A stretch of 64,000 nucleotides of DNA, taken from NCBI RefSeq assembly GCF_000243695.2, contig NZ_AHMN02000005.1, forward strand, positions 223,501 through 287,500, given 5' to 3'. This DNA is from Leptospira kirschneri serovar Cynopteri str. 3522 CT (GTDB lineage Bacteria; Spirochaetota; Leptospiria; Leptospirales; Leptospiraceae). How positions within the stretch are numbered: the stretch's first letter is position 1; every line of letters begins with the position of its first letter. The position numbers and the translations under genes were made by a program. The notes under the pieces are model-generated. The model did no database searches and was not told the origin of the DNA. It saw nothing but the letters and a program-made list of their open reading frames with translations. Below are positions 45,401 to 52,056 of this stretch, in pieces.

Positions 45401-48116
45401 TCGAAACTCCCGTAATCGCCCTGCTCATACTCGATCCGAACGAATTCAACAATGAAAAATTAGGAATTCCTCTATCTGCGTTTCTATCTAAGTTATTTAG
45501 AATATTAGAAAATCCATCGCCATACTGCATCGTGTCCGTCGAATTGGATATATTCGATTGTAACTGTCCTTTGTTCAAACCCGCCAAAATCTGCTGAGTC
45601 AACTGTCCGTAGTTACCTTGCCCTTGACCGTTTTTCAAAGCGTTGGAAGCGGCGTCAAAAGCGCTTTGAGCCTGTTGTTGTAATTGACCCATCTGCGCCA
45701 ACCAACTCGATTCTTGATTTTGTATATCCTGAACTCCTGAATTGTATGCGTTTTGTGCATCCGTTATGGCGGTCTGCATTTGTGTTTGCCAGTTCGCATA
45801 CTGAGCGTTATACGAAGCTACCTGAGCCGTCCAGTTCGTAACCGAAGGCATAACGTTTGTCATCCAGTCATGTTCAAAACTTTGTAATTGTAACACTAAG
45901 TCTTGATAAGTGGATACGTTCGCATACGCGTTGTTATTCGTTACCGTAAAAGATAATTCTATCCAAGCATAGTCTTGATAGTGTTCAATATCCACTAAAA
46001 ACGGAACACCCGCCCAAACTCCCAATTCTCTGGCTATATAACGGTTAAAATCATAACCTCTTTCAGAAAACGTCGCATTCGCTCCGTAAATTCCCGGGTC
46101 CGGTGCAAAAATATTTCCAGAATAACATCCTATTGGATCCGGACAATATTGGTTCGGTCCTCCGTTTGGATGTGGACCCGCAGCGGTGGGATCTGTGGGA
46201 TCCTCGTTTAAAAACGCTCTTAAGTCCGCATGAGAAATTCCACTGATCGTCATTCCTGGACCTAATCCACCTAGTCCGGAAAGCCCCGACCCTGCTCCAG
46301 TTAAATTACTTTCATACGCATTCATAATCCAGTTTGCAAACTCAACCTGAGAAATCTGACCAGTAATGTATTGTATGATCTTTTTACCCAGCCCTCCTTC
46401 TCCTTCTGTTGTGGATGGATCAAAAAGTTCTGAGATGGTCATTGCCGCCGTAGTCTGACTAACATTCGCGCTAAAATGATTAAAACTTGAAGGTCCCCAC
46501 TGATAACTCAGAGCACTATTGTCGTAACTACCAACTCCTTGACCGTATGTATAAGAAGAACTTCCGCTACCATTCTGATAGTTGATCGCGCTTTGTAACG
46601 CACCTTGAGTTGCTAACAACTCATTGTGTAAAAAGTTACTCATCATGCTAGACGCATACATAAAACTCGCTTCCATATCTTGCACCTGGCAAGAATGTCC
46701 AGCCTGACAAGTCACACAACGTGTATCCCCCACAGTACAACTATTTGCAAAATAAGAACCGGTCATAGCCGCCGGGTTAGTATTATCAACCACTGCACTG
46801 TAACAAGTATGACCGGCAGCACAAGTTGTCCCCGCTACAAAACCACCACTCGTGGCGTCATACAAACCCTTTACACAACTCGTTCCTGTATTCATACAGT
46901 TAGAATTGTAGCTGATCATCGTGCCAGTAGTATAATCAAAAATAGCAGGCATAATAAAACCGTCCTGCATCGCATTCACAACGTTATTGATCACGCTCTG
47001 AAACGCTCTACCGTCAGAGTTTAAACCGGTTCTAACCGTTAAGCTTTCTCTTTGACTTCCGTCGCAGATATGTCCCGCAGGACAACTCGCTTGAACATAA
47101 CTGCTAGTATTATTATCATATAATATGTTGGCGCAAACGTGACCTACCGGACAATTTCCAGCGGTATAAAACTGGCTCGTAACCGAATCGTATTGATAGG
47201 TAACACAAACGTGACCACCAGGACAACTTCCTTGAGCGTAACTACCTGTACTATTATCATAGACAACGCTCATCGTGTTCCAAAATAAACCGTTCGAGTT
47301 TAAATAAGACTGGTATCCTTCTAAACTAGACAAGATCTGATCTTTAATTCCAGCTTGAGATTGTTGTATCTGAGCCAAATGAGCCTGATACTGAAGCTCC
47401 GTCTGATTGATTTGATTGATTAAGTTCTGGTATTTTTCTGTCAGTCCAGCAAGAGCTTGTTGATAAGTTTGTAAACCGCTTTGTAAGTTATTTTGAAAGT
47501 CGTTCCACCACTGACCTTCTAAACCTTCTAAGGTTTGTTGACCGTTATTTAAAACCGCCTGGCTCAAAGAACCGTTCGTATTTAAGTTCAGTCCATTACC
47601 GCTTACAAAAGAATCCCATTGACTCTGAAACTGTGAAGTCGAGTTCTGAACCGCACTGGAGTTCGCTCCATATTTCTGAGACAAATACTGACTTCTTTCT
47701 TGTAAGATCTCCGCTTCAACCGCCGTCTGCCATACGATCAGTTGTTCCGACGCCTTACTTTGTAAAGAGTTATAAACGAAAATTTGATATTCTTGAACAG
47801 AAGCGTAGTGATCACTTGTAGTAACCGAGTTCACCATCATAGTGATCTGAGCTTGCACCTGTGCTTCCCACTGAGTTTGTAAAATACTCACACCCTGAAA
47901 CACAAACGCGTCCCAATTTCCTACCGTCTGCATTCCATTGGCGACATTAAAAGTCTGGTCCATGGACGTAGCGTTAAAAACAGGAGTGTTTAAATTAGGA
48001 ACCACCACCGGCGGGGCGTATAACGGACTAAAAACCGAAAAAAGAAGACTAAAAACCAAAGTCCTAAAACTGTAACTTTTTTCTATTATATATCTTTTTT
48101 CTAATTTAGTTTCCAT
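39411..48116 (-). CDS. Giant exported protein: TIGR04388-like structural region, Hint domain, C-terminal C58-like cysteine peptidase
   Basis: A 2901-residue protein with a signal peptide (about 1-36, ending FSPLYA). About residues 295-480 carry five CPxGHxC-type motifs (SCPGGHVC, NCPVGHVC, SCPAGHIC, TCAAGHTC, TCQAGHSC), then Gln/Ala-rich helical stretches. A beta-rich region lies at about 1620-1800. A Hint domain spans Cys1953 (DTCFVAGTSIRM) through TTWNHPF to VYNLEVEDNHTYIVGG and VVHN2142. Its +1 residue is Tyr, so self-cleavage rather than splicing is expected. Two related modules follow (about 2145-2330), a coiled coil (about 2600-2700), and a last 180 residues with Cys2728 (SGICYAWSDYAM), His2852 (GGQHYFIVAWD) and Asp2869 (MMDHNNN), spaced as in YopT-type peptidases. 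The N-terminal part recalls the Leptospira TIGR04388 family, but that name is from memory. Confidence 0.85.
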   Translation of the reverse strand: METKLEKRYIIEKSYSFRTLVFSLLFSVFSPLYAPPVVVPNLNTPVFNATSMDQTFNVANGMQTVGNWDAFVFQGVSILQTQWEAQVQAQITMMVNSVTTSDHYASVQEYQIFVYNSLQSKASEQLIVWQTAVEAEILQERSQYLSQKYGANSSAVQNSTSQFQSQWDSFVSGNGLNLNTNGSLSQAVLNNGQQTLEGLEGQWWNDFQNNLQSGLQTYQQALAGLTEKYQNLINQINQTELQYQAHLAQIQQSQAGIKDQILSSLEGYQSYLNSNGLFWNTMSVVYDNSTGSYAQGSCPGGHVCVTYQYDSVTSQFYTAGNCPVGHVCANILYDNNTSSYVQASCPAGHICDGSQRESLTVRTGLNSDGRAFQSVINNVVNAMQDGFIMPAIFDYTTGTMISYNSNCMNTGTSCVKGLYDATSGGFVAGTTCAAGHTCYSAVVDNTNPAAMTGSYFANSCTVGDTRCVTCQAGHSCQVQDMEASFMYASSMMSNFLHNELLATQGALQSAINYQNGSGSSSYTYGQGVGSYDNSALSYQWGPSSFNHFSANVSQTTAAMTISELFDPSTTEGEGGLGKKIIQYITGQISQVEFANWIMNAYESNLTGAGSGLSGLGGLGPGMTISGISHADLRAFLNEDPTDPTAAGPHPNGGPNQYCPDPIGCYSGNIFAPDPGIYGANATFSERGYDFNRYIARELGVWAGVPFLVDIEHYQDYAWIELSFTVTNNNAYANVSTYQDLVLQLQSFEHDWMTNVMPSVTNWTAQVASYNAQYANWQTQMQTAITDAQNAYNSGVQDIQNQESSWLAQMGQLQQQAQSAFDAASNALKNGQGQGNYGQLTQQILAGLNKGQLQSNISNSTDTMQYGDGFSNILNNLDRNADRGIPNFSLLNSFGSSMSRAITGVSNLTLLSSTNNALMDNILGYMQGVAESMRNEKQFTQNGQQDLMEAHGLKTKTIKTRDKYSGEEISTTYVLDESGNIRMFKDEDGVEKQMTVGDWIQSDEGCGKNLMNGNCNQYIENKYDSVAISTDGKITAHRKIYNGTTTQCGADFAQSSSYCYNEDDRVITIAPPNPKALLLGRGASRLGDIFDGRDNGIGDLVNTTFQNVNTYLSSNKHTADLFHEVTTAQNLNDMNASIASQDVSNKVKIANLIVDYAQAVLYGGMSTSSWVTKQAQQAVQDVMATALVNTFDFSPEVASFLSGALMTREIARHEKSSFAVQNLGINHAIHEMAEALNRSDLKFLSVGDLFESINVGPNAEKLRAIQDWKDFKYQTYAFGIQEIGKANGLPPEASAAIGQAVVSHLRMQSVKEELGMRSGAYSLNAVGSVVRGVLNGIETLVAEIVGGIVLKGLAHISKEAGLTSHDYEHTYDKGVQQRIDILKHREGKEIIRQAAANDVAAYGAIVKAVGDDLHLDPAVTENWVKMTTEFVSRKQAESELHHRNGFWGGKGAIPVVTWVDNTIFNGAITTLLAKAVKGVTTTVGDIGHFISPKSDSFRHSMYQQGNSFYNDMTSTDVKARAQQGIINKAHIETEMRNQLFDMIGETLLPGDKEAAHNLGLLLKNHIDQKEAKKAAREQRLKDAQMIVQVAAAAAALINGLISTATLGVRTPITGYVSYTKHQNANLLTGQHEVKGGWGGGFSANIAGAKSLPLGEAMKAFAAAMKMSNLSLGMSYNADAGLGMNINTNFTNKLGLGLDYNFKSGDYTASASYDFDEIGDKKWANANIGISASKNGHAGISVSYNNDSNTLVPQALRGGGATLDFGNDGLIGLSVQGVRGATIGTLTYDTNTHGFQPLSLNYNFQNEFNQGRAAESAAYNHQKGQMEILRNELGLGTNMDKPLFTDAEIDKALPKDEHGNIDMEKANPEKLLEKWNAYKEARSKTPEGLQKWKDEVSRAGERSGIEVRFNDGKSATTTFGKFVTGLVGDVAQSFGFANDGSKMVDEQGVFHLDTCFVAGTSIRMDSGFKAIEDVKIGDVIRSWNENTNTFENKRVTETFVHEVPQLFFLELDGEEEIHTTWNHPFRRKTQNTQEVQPFDLRGVERSFTTHEHVMNPGGTVLEKRDADSSEVQSSVLSPLSSEWVKVEDLRLRDQVLRSDGSWGTVTGIYYYNTESTKVYNLEVEDNHTYIVGGSETGKGYVVHNYIVDQKDKFLSEAEVKKAYADHKKMGEKAEIKWGDKTYKKVNGEGDGVAVFVRDYDEKGTKEYIRITKDGLIEQKIKWKGQLGEFMADTLSGEKTKYFNTRGEEVFLQPTKLTQNAVGDQKPSLRIPSETKTLDHTVAENLRRGEGQGTREISWNNNTYKKQINERTGAVSYTREYSRGVKEEIRITHDNHIEQKLSWTDQFGFGKKEEKVVVFEANGNERKFKEKILLPKKEIELTQMQKAIHTFTNDLASDKHFNNEDKAKASELREKLFNAPVKDRTKLLDELKKLKIESYVRENKLVNELEADDRAKLLTNLNKIYSGSKDVGEASNIVSNLLQKAAGGMTESSFPNQTEFDKKINQGLRTAKNEAKIMIENQKDAFRKKFDSEMVYDKNGNFDIKYSKQDPEYVGFDGISELTEYNSSNQNKSNNYTTMKEGKAGLTGKLHDTVDMMRQELKEGTYYYQEELNSAVKNKQTLDDLQTLLKSKEKGISESITSLSSEISKLKKDKNADPNVLTQKVTDLENRKQSLSAIKDQIVDTGSLLKKADSQISYFESRKATFEESKKWFNDKNNTIDTTKGIASGICYAWSDYAMLKSNNLEKRPFDVWYREQVKKGNLSFSTTQAGGAGVFYGKIEATGDGLLAGYEVDYISNKVNEKDAWNDKVWQPMNYSDTMKTLKDQGIKTFKVWIDKTEYSKGKINGTYDQGGQHYFIVAWDESKGKFMMMDHNNNSVYHEKPLTEDYFKQIRKITYIKPKGIK
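42943..43175 (-). repeat. Intact counterpart of the displaced 233-bp fragment
   Basis: The stretch of the giant gene duplicated at 36908-37140. It encodes about residues 1648-1725, a repetitive Gly/Asn/Ser-rich beta segment (MSYNADAGLGMNINTNFTNK and following) that may form strands of a fibre or barrel. Confidence 0.85.
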
Positions 48117-48271
48117 TGTATTACCACCACCCTTCGCAAACTTAATTCCGTTTCTCTAATTCAAATTCACTTACAAAAAATATACATTCAAAATTAATAA
48201 TATATATCAAAACACTACTGTTCTCCAAAGGAAAGCCCAGCGGCTTCGCCGCTTCCGTCTTCTGTCCTCTG

Positions 48272-49804
48272 CTATTCCACACATTCGGGACTATTGATAC
48301 ACGAGCTTAAAGAAGTGTAACACAAGTTAGATACTCCGCAACTATAGGGCGCCGCAAAAGTACATCCGTCAACGGTCCCCGCGTAATAACATTTACTTTC
48401 TCCGTTTCCGATACTGATAAAAATCGAAGTAGAACTACTACCGCCCGCGGTAGTAGTTGCAGTAACCGTATAATTCCCGCTGTTAGTGGAAACCGGGTAT
48501 CCTGAAATATTTCCAGTCGAAGAATCCCAAAAAAGACCCGCAGGTAAAGTTGGCGTAATCGTAAACGAAGTGATCGGACTTCCTGACAGTGGACTTGGAT
48601 TACTTGGAATGATCGAAGTCGAAAACCGATTCAGGCCGGGCATAGGCTGAGTGTATCCGGTCACAGGAGTAAAATACCCAAATACTACGTTTCTAGTCGC
48701 GAGCGTAAAAGTGGTTTGTCTTGAACCGGCAGAGTTGGTGGCCGTTACGGTATACGTCGTCGCCGGATCCGAAACCGATGTAGGTGTTCCGGATATAACT
48801 CCCGTGCTTGTGTTAAAACTAAGCCCCGCTGGAAGAGCCGGACTAATAGACCAAGAACTAATCTGATTTGGAATATTCGGAGTATAACTTGGGTTCATGG
48901 AAGCAATCGGTGAGTTAGTTGGAAATGTGCACTGACTACTACAAGACGGATAAGACAAAGCCGTGATTTGTCCAATGGCAACTTGCAAAGAAAACGAAAC
49001 CGAATCGGAAGCGTTCACATTTGTGGCCGTTATAGTATAATTCGTAGAACCAGTTACCGTTGTCGGAGTTCCAAAAATAGTTCCGTTGTTAGTGTTAAAA
49101 TTCAATCCCGCTGGAAGTGTCGCAGGAGAAATGGAATACGTGATCGTTCCACTTCCAAATCCGTTTACTGTAGGCAAATAGGTAATCCCGACACCCAAAG
49201 ACAAAATGTTATTCCCAGGTTGAAGGAAACTGTAGGTCAAAGTAGGATCATAGTTTGTCGAAAAGGAAATTTTGGCGGTTGTGCTCTGATCTTGATAAAG
49301 TTTTCTATCCTTATTATTGCGAATACTGTAATTTAAAGAAATTGTATATTCTGAACTTGAAACCGCTACCGTAGGAGTTCCGGTAATCCATCCAGTAAAA
49401 GAATCAAAAAAAACACCCGCCGGAAGGTTAGGAGAAATCGAAAAGGACTTAAATTCCAAAGAGGTATTTGGGTCTTGGGTTATAGCTGGGGTTAAAAACA
49501 TATTACTGACCAATACTGGATAAGATCGATTGAGGATGGAACCTCCCGTATCCGAATATTGAAACGTAACGGTCGGCGCATTTGTGTCCGTACTGTTTCC
49601 AAGAGATGCAGGCGGGCGGCTCGTGCCGATGAGCGCTATCAATAAGTCTTCTCCTCCCTTCTCTTGGTTATCACAATTAAAAACTACAAAACTAAATACA
49701 ACCCAACATACGATCCGTAAAAACTTAAAATTCGATTGAACCGGTTTACGATTCCAAATTAACAACAAACATAAGTTAAAAAATACTTTTCCAATTCTTT
49801 TCAT
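48272..49804 (-). CDS. Lipoprotein with repeated He_PIG-type Ig-like domains
   Basis: A 510-residue lipoprotein with a long N-region and hydrophobic stretch ending in the relaxed lipobox VVFNC (about 44). The body is a string of putative Ig (He_PIG) repeats recognisable by LPAG(L/V)xFxxxTGxIxGTPT: ISPNLPAGVFFDSFTGWITG, ATLPAGLNFNTNNGTIFG, PALPAGLSFNTSTGVISG and PTLPAGLFWDSSTGNISG. The last 45 residues are cysteine-rich (SKCYYAGTVDGCTFAAPYSC and on). Such repeats give extended surface stalks, and some Leptospira Ig proteins bind host matrix. It is on the same strand as, and 155 bp upstream of, the giant gene. Confidence 0.85.
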   Translation of the reverse strand: MKRIGKVFFNLCLLLIWNRKPVQSNFKFLRIVCWVVFSFVVFNCDNQEKGGEDLLIALIGTSRPPASLGNSTDTNAPTVTFQYSDTGGSILNRSYPVLVSNMFLTPAITQDPNTSLEFKSFSISPNLPAGVFFDSFTGWITGTPTVAVSSSEYTISLNYSIRNNKDRKLYQDQSTTAKISFSTNYDPTLTYSFLQPGNNILSLGVGITYLPTVNGFGSGTITYSISPATLPAGLNFNTNNGTIFGTPTTVTGSTNYTITATNVNASDSVSFSLQVAIGQITALSYPSCSSQCTFPTNSPIASMNPSYTPNIPNQISSWSISPALPAGLSFNTSTGVISGTPTSVSDPATTYTVTATNSAGSRQTTFTLATRNVVFGYFTPVTGYTQPMPGLNRFSTSIIPSNPSPLSGSPITSFTITPTLPAGLFWDSSTGNISGYPVSTNSGNYTVTATTTAGGSSSTSIFISIGNGESKCYYAGTVDGCTFAAPYSCGVSNLCYTSLSSCINSPECVE

Positions 49805-50019
49805 TTACTTTTACAATTCCCTAAAATTCAAATCACCTAAAGCGATCCCAGCTCCAACGCTCTACACACATAATCAAATAAAATTATATAATCTTTTTAA
49901 AATGTTATTGGCACAAACCACATTCCAAAACCTTATAATGCGCCCTAAAATAACATTCAAAATTCTTAATACAAATTAAATCCACCTTCGCCCTTCATAT
50001 GCAACGAGTTCGTCTTCCG

Positions 50020-50445
50020 TCAGCCTCTTCCTCTTTTGCAAGCCTTGAGAGCTTTTTCATCAACCACCTTCGATTCCAAATCAAAGATCGTGAATTTCTT
50101 GTACATAAATGTTTCACCGGTTTTTAACGTCAGGACATACGTATCGTTTCCGCATTCCGTTAAATCTTCGATTTTTTCGAAGTTGTCTTTCTCTGTATCT
50201 AAGATCGGAGAGTGTTTTCTCACAAACGCGACTTCACCTTTTGGAAGTTGCGCTCCAAAGAAATACCTGAAACCACCAAATACGTTTTTAGGTTGTTTTA
50301 TGATTTGAAGAATCAAGGATTTACTCGGATTCAGTTTTTCGTATTCAATACTTTCGCTCAGTTTTGTACTTTGAAAAAGAAAATAGCCCAATACACAAGC
50401 AATCGCCGTTACAATGATGTTTAAGATTAAAAGAAATATTTTCAT
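50020..50445 (-). CDS. Small membrane-anchored hypothetical protein
   Basis: A 141-residue protein with a single N-terminal membrane helix (IFLLILNIIVTAIACVLGYF) and a soluble remainder that is basic at the end (KALKACKRGRG). The middle has a beta-strand pattern (GNDTYVLTLKTGETFMYKKF). There is no lipobox, so the helix is probably an uncleaved anchor. No family is recognised. It stands between the Ig-like lipoprotein and a repeat-bearing gap, on the same strand as both neighbours. Confidence 0.65.
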   Translation of the reverse strand: MKIFLLILNIIVTAIACVLGYFLFQSTKLSESIEYEKLNPSKSLILQIIKQPKNVFGGFRYFFGAQLPKGEVAFVRKHSPILDTEKDNFEKIEDLTECGNDTYVLTLKTGETFMYKKFTIFDLESKVVDEKALKACKRGRG

Positions 50446-50978
50446 GATTTGTTTGCGATCCTATTCTAAATGATTCCAATTTATTTGTGATCTTATTATA
50501 CTTATAAATTCACAAATTCATAAATTCATAAATTCAAAAAGAAAACCAAAAACAACGTCTTCGTCTACTCAAATTTTTCAGGACTTATAAAAAAAGAAAC
50601 GGAAGACCCGATCATTTTTGCAGAGATTCATTTTACACAGCAAGAACCTGTCTCAGCTTTTGGGACAGATTCTTATAAAACAAAAATTCTTTTTAAATAA
50701 CGCGAGTTCGGTTTTAAGCAATTCCAACCCGCTTAGATTTTTAATAAAATACTCCGATCTATCTTTGGACGCTCTTATTTTATGAGTATGATAGAGATCC
50801 ATAGAAACTCGGAGAACAATTTTGTTATATTAATATTAATTGCTTAATCGTTCTATAAACTGATCCCTCTTTTCCTTTTTCAGCTCCAAAATCTAAAATC
50901 GACAAACAGAAATCTATTATATTCTAATACTTTAAAATAAAAAACCGTGTTTGCCATATTTCGACTCGATCTATTCAA
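50446..50978. other. 533-bp gap
   Basis: No gene. It holds a short tandem repeat of AAATTCATA units at about 50503-50540 and, near 50650-50690, the inverted form of the GTCCCAAAA word seen at 14548 and 36480 (TTTTGGGACAGATTCTTATA). The sequence from 50697 (AACGCGAGTTCGGTTTTAAG) resembles the start of R2. Otherwise it is AT-rich. Confidence 0.55.
50503..50540 (+). repeat. Short tandem repeat, 9-bp unit
   Basis: About four units of AAATTCATA/AAATTCACA in a row between the 50020 gene and the DUF1566 gene. Too short and too uniform to be a CRISPR. Possibly variable between strains. Confidence 0.7.
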
Positions 50979-51518
50979 TCAAGGTCCAGCAACACATCGC
51001 ACATAATAACCCCAGTCCTTGGTAGAAGTCACGTATGCACTACCGTATAAAAAGTTTACGGTCCAAGCGTTCGCATAATTCGTATTAGTTGTAGTAGAAG
51101 ACCAATAATAATCTCCTCCAGCAATCAATACACTTGTATCCATTGCAGGATTTAATTGCGATCTATCCACTATACTCTTTAATTCGTTGATATTCGGAAG
51201 TCTCCATGTTTTACCTGCTGGCAAAACCGGTGGTTTTTTCGTCAAGGACCCATTACAATATCTCAATGCATCTCCCCAATGGTGCTGATCCGCATTACCA
51301 GACAAATTTCCACTAGACATCCCACAAGTCGATCTACCAGAACCGTTATGCGAACCTAATCCAGCAGCACAAATCTGCCAAATCAGCCCCGTTCTTTTAT
51401 CTAAAACGGTTCCGTCCGTTTTATCTTCAAATCGAGTAGGAGGAGCATCCGCTTGAATTTGTACGGTCAATATCCACATAAAACAAAACACGGAAACATA
51501 TAACTTTCTAATTTTCAT
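50979..51518 (-). CDS. Secreted DUF1566 (Lcl C-terminal) protein
   Basis: A 179-residue exported protein that is essentially one DUF1566 domain. The start is taken at ATG 51518 because AGGAG lies 8 bp before it; the ATG two codons upstream at 51524 is too near. After the signal peptide (FMWILTVQIQA) come DGTVLDKRTGLIWQ, the core AGKTWRLPNINELKSIVD and YYWSSTTTNTNYANAWTVNF, and the closing WGYYVRCVAG. The RLPNI-ELxS and YWSS...AW...RCV blocks define the family, whose role is unknown though related domains occur in adhesin-like proteins. It is a short paralogue of the two long proteins upstream. Confidence 0.85.
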   Translation of the reverse strand: MKIRKLYVSVFCFMWILTVQIQADAPPTRFEDKTDGTVLDKRTGLIWQICAAGLGSHNGSGRSTCGMSSGNLSGNADQHHWGDALRYCNGSLTKKPPVLPAGKTWRLPNINELKSIVDRSQLNPAMDTSVLIAGGDYYWSSTTTNTNYANAWTVNFLYGSAYVTSTKDWGYYVRCVAGP

Positions 51519-51524
51519 TTTCAT

Positions 51525-52056
51525 TTCTCCTATTCAGAGGACAGAGAATAAACGATAAAGTACACATAACGGGCGAGCTCATCTGTGTTAGCCCCGCAAA
51601 AAAGACAGGAAATTCATCATCATATCTTACATTCTTAGAACACATTTTACAATCACCTCCACGCATCGGCCCAAATCACATTCTAAATTTATAATGCATT
51701 TACATCAAAAAAAGTCGTAAACTTATTATTACATATTTTTTATTGAATATATAATTTTTATTATATCCTATTTTTTTACCCTTGAAAAATAATTTCAAAA
51801 TCTAACTCCTCATCCAGAAACCAAAAAAAATTCGTATATCGATATTTTATGATATACCATAAAATTCTCGTTTTTCAACATTAGAGAAGATTATATACAA
51901 AATTTTTGATGTATCTTAAACTCCTACCTTACGTAAATAAAACTCAGCGGCTTTATTGCTTACTGATCTTCAGTCTCGACTTCGTCGATAATCAACGGCA
52001 ACACTCTGCCACCTCTTAACGATTTTGTTCTCCACGGGCCGCTCTACATTTCTGAA
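51525..52056. other. 532-bp gap
   Basis: Nothing recognised. It is AT-rich, with a self-complementary stretch around 51835-51865 (CGTATATCGATATT, TATGATATACCA). It separates two DUF1566 genes on the same strand and must contain the promoter of the downstream one. Confidence 0.5.

Noticed and set aside
50503..50540. Tandem AAATTCATA units as a possible CRISPR
   Set aside because: The unit is 9 bp, without spacers.
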